From positions 68,037-132,036 of the forward strand of contig DATKMK010000098.1 of assembly GCA_035541895.1 (NCBI GenBank): a stretch of DNA of 64,000 nucleotides. Direction: 5' to 3'. How positions within the stretch are numbered: the stretch's first letter is position 1; every line of letters starts with the position of its first letter. Under the pieces are notes generated by a model. That model saw only the letters and a program-made list of their open reading frames with translations. It had not been told where the DNA came from and searched no databases. The stretch is from DATKMK01 sp035541895. GTDB taxonomy: Bacteria > Desulfobacterota > Binatia > HRBIN30 > JACQVA1. Both the position numbers and the translations under genes were made by a program. Positions 60,502-64,000 of the stretch are shown piece by piece.

Positions 60502-61581
60502 ATGAGTAGGTTGCACTACAGCTACGACCAGATCATGTCCGAGTGCGAGTACACCGAACGCATCCAGCACGGTGGCGTCTTGTTTCACGGCGGGCTGGAC
60601 TCGGATCGCAACTATATTCCGCCGCGCTCTCGTCACCGCATCGCGGCCATCGATGCCTGGACGGCGCAGCTACGCGCGCAGGGCCAGCCGACGCAGGTGA
60701 TGCGCTTCGATCAGCTCGATATGCGCTTCTTTCCCAACGTGGCGCAGAGCAAACTGCTGCTGCGACACGCCGCGCGCGGCGCGATGACGCGCATTCTCAC
60801 GCTCATCGGCATCACCGAAGGGTTTGGCAACGACGGCATCCGCGCCACGCCGCGGCCGGACCTGCAACCGATCTTCAAGGAATCGATCGCCAACACCTGC
60901 CTCGATCACTTGTACACGGGGTTGCTGGAGGCGCACGGCAACGATGAAGCCGGCCGCGAGCCCGAGGCCGGACACGATCGCATGTGGTACGCGATTCGTG
61001 ACGCTGCGCTCGATCGTCCGGCGATCACCGCCGACATGTTCGAGAATCTGCCGATCGCGCCGCCGCCCGGCTACAGCGGTCCGGCGAAGCCATCGCCGGA
61101 TGCCATCGGCGTGGGTGAGATGAAGCTCCTGTTTCCGACGCTCGATCCAATGGTCGAGGTCCTGCTGACGGTGCTCGCTCAAATTCTGCACATCGAGCTG
61201 GTGGCCTACGGAACCTTCGCATGGGCGAAGGAAGTGCTGAGCGATCCCGCTTGCTCGACGGCGCCGGAATTCGCACCGCAAATGGTTGACTATGTGCAGG
61301 CGGACGAGAACATTCACGTTGCGTACCTCCAGTGCGCGTTGGCGGAGACGCGTTCCCGGACGCTGATCGGTTCGGACGGCAACGATCTCGCGGGTGTCAC
61401 GGTCGTCGATGCCATCTGCCAGAAGATCCTGAGCGCGCAAACCGGTGCGCGCCGCGACCGCATGCTGGCGTACCGCATGCGACAGATCCGCGAGGAATTG
61501 GCGGCGCGCCCCGATGGCGATGCAATTCTCGCCGAGTTCGAGACGCTCGGACCAATCCCGACGGTCGTCCCGGGTCACTAG
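60502..61581 (+). CDS. Unrecognised ferritin-like or di-iron candidate protein
   Basis: 359 residues, soluble, from the ATG at 60502 (AAGGAG at 60486-60491). No family is recognised with certainty. Several helices carry paired acidic and His residues: ITEGFG (Glu106), LLEAHG (Glu143, His145), LHIELVAY (His230, Glu232) and DENIHVAYL (Glu269, His272, an ExxH). Spaced ExxH helices are characteristic of ferritin-like di-iron oxygenases, so an iron-dependent oxygenase is possible. It is divergent from the dehydrogenase operon and lies just upstream of a TLP1-type thiolase, with a heptamer array covering the junction. Confidence 0.6.
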   Translation: MSRLHYSYDQIMSECEYTERIQHGGVLFHGGLDSDRNYIPPRSRHRIAAIDAWTAQLRAQGQPTQVMRFDQLDMRFFPNVAQSKLLLRHAARGAMTRILTLIGITEGFGNDGIRATPRPDLQPIFKESIANTCLDHLYTGLLEAHGNDEAGREPEAGHDRMWYAIRDAALDRPAITADMFENLPIAPPPGYSGPAKPSPDAIGVGEMKLLFPTLDPMVEVLLTVLAQILHIELVAYGTFAWAKEVLSDPACSTAPEFAPQMVDYVQADENIHVAYLQCALAETRSRTLIGSDGNDLAGVTVVDAICQKILSAQTGARRDRMLAYRMRQIREELAARPDGDAILAEFETLGPIPTVVPGH

Positions 61582-61635
61582 TCCCGGGTCGCAAATCACG
61601 AATCACGACTCACCACTCACGAGTCACCAACCATG
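61573..61635. repeat. Degenerate 7-bp tandem array across a gene junction
   Basis: Nine consecutive heptads run without a break: GGTCACT, AGTCCCG, GGTCGCA, AATCACG, AATCACG, ACTCACC, ACTCACG, AGTCACC, AACCATG. The first contains the stop codon area of the ferritin-like gene and the last contains the ATG of the thiolase gene (61633). There is no inverted partner arm. No ribosome binding site for the downstream gene can be seen inside the array. Confidence 0.88.
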
Positions 61636-63138
61636 ATCCACGACCGCACTCCAATCTTGATCGGCGCCGGCCAGTACACGCAGAAAGACGTCGAACCGGC
61701 TCAGGCGCAGGAACCGTTGGCGTTGATGGCTGAATGCGCGCGGCGCGCCGCCGCCGACTCCGGCCTCGACCGGCGCGTGCTGGCCCAGGTCGACACCGTC
61801 GCCGTGGTCAACATCTTCGGCTGGCACTACGGCAATCCGCCGCGCGCCTTGGCGGAACAAATCGGGGCGCAGCCGGCGACGGAGATCTACACCACGCTGG
61901 GCGGCAATACGCCGCAGTACCTGGTCAACGAAATCGCCACGCGGATCGCCAACAGCACAACCCAGTTGGCGTTACTTGGCGGGGTCGAGGCCGTGTACAG
62001 CGTGGCGCGCGCGCGCCGCGCCGGGGTATCTCTGCAGTGGTCGTCTGGTGCAGGCGGTGAGCCGACGGTGATCGGCGAGTCCCGGCAGGGGACGACCGAC
62101 CATGAGGTGGCCCACGGTGCGATGTTGCCGACAACCGTCTATCCGATGTTCGAGAACGCGCTGCGCGCCCACTACGGACTGAACATCGACGAACATCGGC
62201 GCCGTCTCGGACGGTTGTGCAGCCGGTTCACCGAGGTCGCGGCCGCCAATCCTTACGCGTGGTTTCCGGTGCGCCGCAGCGCTGAGGAGATCGGTACCGT
62301 CACGCCGCAGAATCGAATGATCGCGTTTCCGTATCCGAAGTACATGAACGCGATACTCGATGTCGATCAGGCGGCGGCGGTGATCATGACGTCGGTCGGA
62401 CACGCGCGCGCCCTCGGAATCGATCCGTCGCGTTGGGTGTACCTGTGGGGATGCGGCGATGCCAACGATCACTGGTTCATCTCGGAACGGGTCAACTACT
62501 TCAGCTCTCCCGCAATTCGTCTTGCCGGCCGCAAGGCCTTGGCGATGGTGGGCATCGGAATCGACGACATCGACTACTTCGACCTCTACAGTTGCTTCCC
62601 GAGTGCCGTGCAAATCGGTCGCGACATGCTCGGCATTCCCGCTGACGACGCGAGACCGCTCACGGTCACCGGCGGCCTGCCGTACCACGGCGGTCCGGGG
62701 AACAACTACGTGATGCACTCGATCGCCACGATGATGGCAAAGCTGCGCGCAAAGCCGGGTACGAAGGGGTTGGTCACCGGACTCGGTTGGTACATCACCA
62801 AGCACGCGGTCGGGATCTACAGCGCACAGCCGCCCGCGCGACCGTTCGGGCGCGAGGATCCGAAGGCGTATCAGGCGGAGATCGATCGTGAGCCGCACCC
62901 GGCCCTGGTGCTGGAACCGAGCGGAGCCGGGACCATCGAAACCTACACGGTCGCCCACGATCGCGAGGGTACCCCGGTCCGCGGCATCGTCATCGGTCGC
63001 CTCGACGACGGCCGCCGCTTCTTCGCGAACACGCCCGACGACCGCGCGACGCTCGAATCGTTGATGACGGACGAAGGTGTGGGTCGCCGCGGCGTCGTGT
63101 CGTCGGCGAACGGGACGAATCGATTCGAACTACAGTAG
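61633..63138 (+). CDS. Thiolase-like protein type 1 (acetyl-CoA acetyltransferase family)
   Basis: 501 residues: a thiolase fold (residues about 6-390) plus a C-terminal OB-like domain (about 405-500, TLP1 additional domain). Signs are TPILIGAGQYTQ, VGIGIDDIDYFDLYSCFPSAVQIGRD and TGGLPYHGGPGNNY. The N-terminal thiolase active-site Cys is missing: the equivalent region reads LGGNTPQYLVNEI. TLP1 proteins do not show classic thiolase activity in vitro and their role is unknown; mycobacteria and related lineages have several. The start ATG lies at the end of the heptamer array. Confidence 0.85.
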   Translation: MIHDRTPILIGAGQYTQKDVEPAQAQEPLALMAECARRAAADSGLDRRVLAQVDTVAVVNIFGWHYGNPPRALAEQIGAQPATEIYTTLGGNTPQYLVNEIATRIANSTTQLALLGGVEAVYSVARARRAGVSLQWSSGAGGEPTVIGESRQGTTDHEVAHGAMLPTTVYPMFENALRAHYGLNIDEHRRRLGRLCSRFTEVAAANPYAWFPVRRSAEEIGTVTPQNRMIAFPYPKYMNAILDVDQAAAVIMTSVGHARALGIDPSRWVYLWGCGDANDHWFISERVNYFSSPAIRLAGRKALAMVGIGIDDIDYFDLYSCFPSAVQIGRDMLGIPADDARPLTVTGGLPYHGGPGNNYVMHSIATMMAKLRAKPGTKGLVTGLGWYITKHAVGIYSAQPPARPFGREDPKAYQAEIDREPHPALVLEPSGAGTIETYTVAHDREGTPVRGIVIGRLDDGRRFFANTPDDRATLESLMTDEGVGRRGVVSSANGTNRFELQ

Positions 63139-63229
63139 GCGGTCGTCAGAGCGCAGTAGGTATCGGGGAGAGCTGGTTGCGCTCAACCACGCAACCAGAC
63201 TAGTTCTGTTGCTCCAAGGGAGGTTGTCG

Positions 63230-64000
63230 ATGAGCCACAAGATCATCTCGGCGGACTCGCACATCACCGAGCCGCCGGATACCTACGTCAGACACATCGA
63301 TCCGAAATTCCGCGATCGCGCTCCACACATCGAGCGCGGCGACCATGGCGGCGACTTGTTCGTCATCCCCGGCATGCCGCAGCCGATTCCGATGGGCTTG
63401 GTCGCCGCAGCGGGGATGCGGCCGGAAGACATCTCACTCGCCGGGCGTTTCGAGGACTGGCATCGCGGCGGGTGGGATCCCGAGGCGCGACTCGCCGACC
63501 AAGAACGCGACGGAGTCGACGGCGAAATTCTGTATCCGACCATCGGTATGCCGCTCTGTAATCACGAGGACCTCGACTACAAGAAGGCCTGCTTCGACGC
63601 CTACAACCGCTGGATCGCCGAGTATTGCAGCGCCCATCCGGATCGACTGTTCGGCGTCGGCCAGACCGCGCTGCGTTCGCCGGAGGAAGGCATCGAGGAT
63701 CTCCGGCGCATCAAGGAACTCGGCCTGCGCGGCGTCATGCTTCCCGGTCATCCGGGCCAGGCCGACTACGACAGCGAGATCTACGATTCGTTCTACGAGG
63801 CGGCGATCGACCTCGGCTTGCCGTTGTCGTTTCACATTCTCACCAGCCGCAATCCGCGCGGGGTGCGCGGCCCGGTGTTGAACTACGCGGTGACGATCAT
63901 TCGGGCAAACCAGGACATCATCGCGATGCTGACCTACGGCGGGGTATTCGATCGTCATCCCACCCTGAAGGTCATTTGCGTCGAAGCCGACGCCGGCTGG
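63230..64000 (+). CDS. Amidohydrolase 2 family protein (runs off the window)
   Basis: The first 257 residues of a TIM-barrel amidohydrolase. The N-terminal ISADSHITEPP carries the D-x-H metal site, and LYPTIGMPL, YNRWIAEYCSAHPDRLFGVG, LRRIKELGLRGVMLPGHPG, LSFHIL and FDRHPTLKVI are recurrent family segments. Members decarboxylate or hydrolyse aromatic and heterocyclic acids. GGGAGG at 63218-63223 is the ribosome binding site for the ATG at 63230. It follows the TLP1 gene after 91 bases on the same strand. The C-terminus lies outside the window. Confidence 0.9.
   Translation, partial: MSHKIISADSHITEPPDTYVRHIDPKFRDRAPHIERGDHGGDLFVIPGMPQPIPMGLVAAAGMRPEDISLAGRFEDWHRGGWDPEARLADQERDGVDGEILYPTIGMPLCNHEDLDYKKACFDAYNRWIAEYCSAHPDRLFGVGQTALRSPEEGIEDLRRIKELGLRGVMLPGHPGQADYDSEIYDSFYEAAIDLGLPLSFHILTSRNPRGVRGPVLNYAVTIIRANQDIIAMLTYGGVFDRHPTLKVICVEADAGW

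Noticed and set aside
58340..60505. A 721-codon open frame opposite the acyl-CoA dehydrogenase
   Set aside because: Antisense shadow; the composition is low-complexity Arg/Gly/His and it spans two real genes without matching any family.

Overview
The window is a dense, GC-rich (roughly 62-65% by eye) bacterial chromosome segment with about 56 protein genes, two tRNA genes and no complete mobile element. The gene content suggests an uncultured, free-living, metabolically versatile Gram-negative bacterium of the former Deltaproteobacteria, most like Candidatus Binatota (Desulfobacterota_B). The clues are secreted proteins with Thr/Pro linkers and dockerin-like EF-hand tails, a thrS-rpmI-rplT-pheS-pheT-ihfA-merR block, and many acyl-CoA, thiolase, sulfotransferase and wax-ester genes. 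This placement is inferred from gene content only; no 16S or ribosomal phylogeny was run.

Layout. 1-2262: gatB (partial), gatA and gatC, the tRNA-dependent amidotransferase, followed by a dead type I restriction scar. 2665-13479: exported phosphodiesterase-type hydrolase, lipoprotein alpha/beta hydrolase, MarR regulator overlapping a CLC-CBS chloride channel, DUF2878 membrane protein, fused epimerase-SRPBCC protein, GH1 glycosidase, MAPEG protein and 4-alpha-glucanotransferase. 13492-22337: a methionine/SAM-cycle region with a fused MetX-MetW protein, MetY, an ArsR-methyltransferase regulator and AhcY, interleaved with an SDR, a CMP-kinase-like protein and a CaiB-type CoA transferase. 22339-30876: lipoprotein, sulfotransferase, DUF1214 protein, acyl-CoA ligase, MeaB and methylmalonyl-CoA mutase.

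31003-46529: two secreted dockerin-tailed proteins bracket an acyl-CoA region. It holds a SucCD-like ligase with a ferredoxin and a thioesterase, an Ltp2-like thiolase with a DUF35 partner, a nitrilase, two zinc/MDR dehydrogenases, a CoA transferase, an ODP-type metallo-beta-lactamase-fold protein and a serine hydrolase. Two gene scars and a minisatellite lie between them. 46759-54195: the translation block, with tRNA-Pro and tRNA-Val at its ends. infC, normally between thrS and rpmI, is missing. 54362-64000: two hotdog thioesterases, a WS/DGAT wax-ester synthase, an HTTM membrane protein, a small coiled-coil protein, an acyl-CoA dehydrogenase resembling methylsuccinyl-CoA dehydrogenase, an unrecognised ferritin-like protein, a TLP1-type thiolase and a partial amidohydrolase.

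The most unusual feature is not a gene. At least six short gaps between genes are filled by degenerate tandem arrays of a fixed short period (7, 9 or 10 bp). Four of the six are arranged as two inverted arms able to fold into one long hairpin, and most sit flush against stop or start codons; in gatA the array supplies the last codons of the protein. The second theme is the methionine cycle, where MetX is fused to MetW and a combined ArsR-methyltransferase regulator is coupled to SAH hydrolase.
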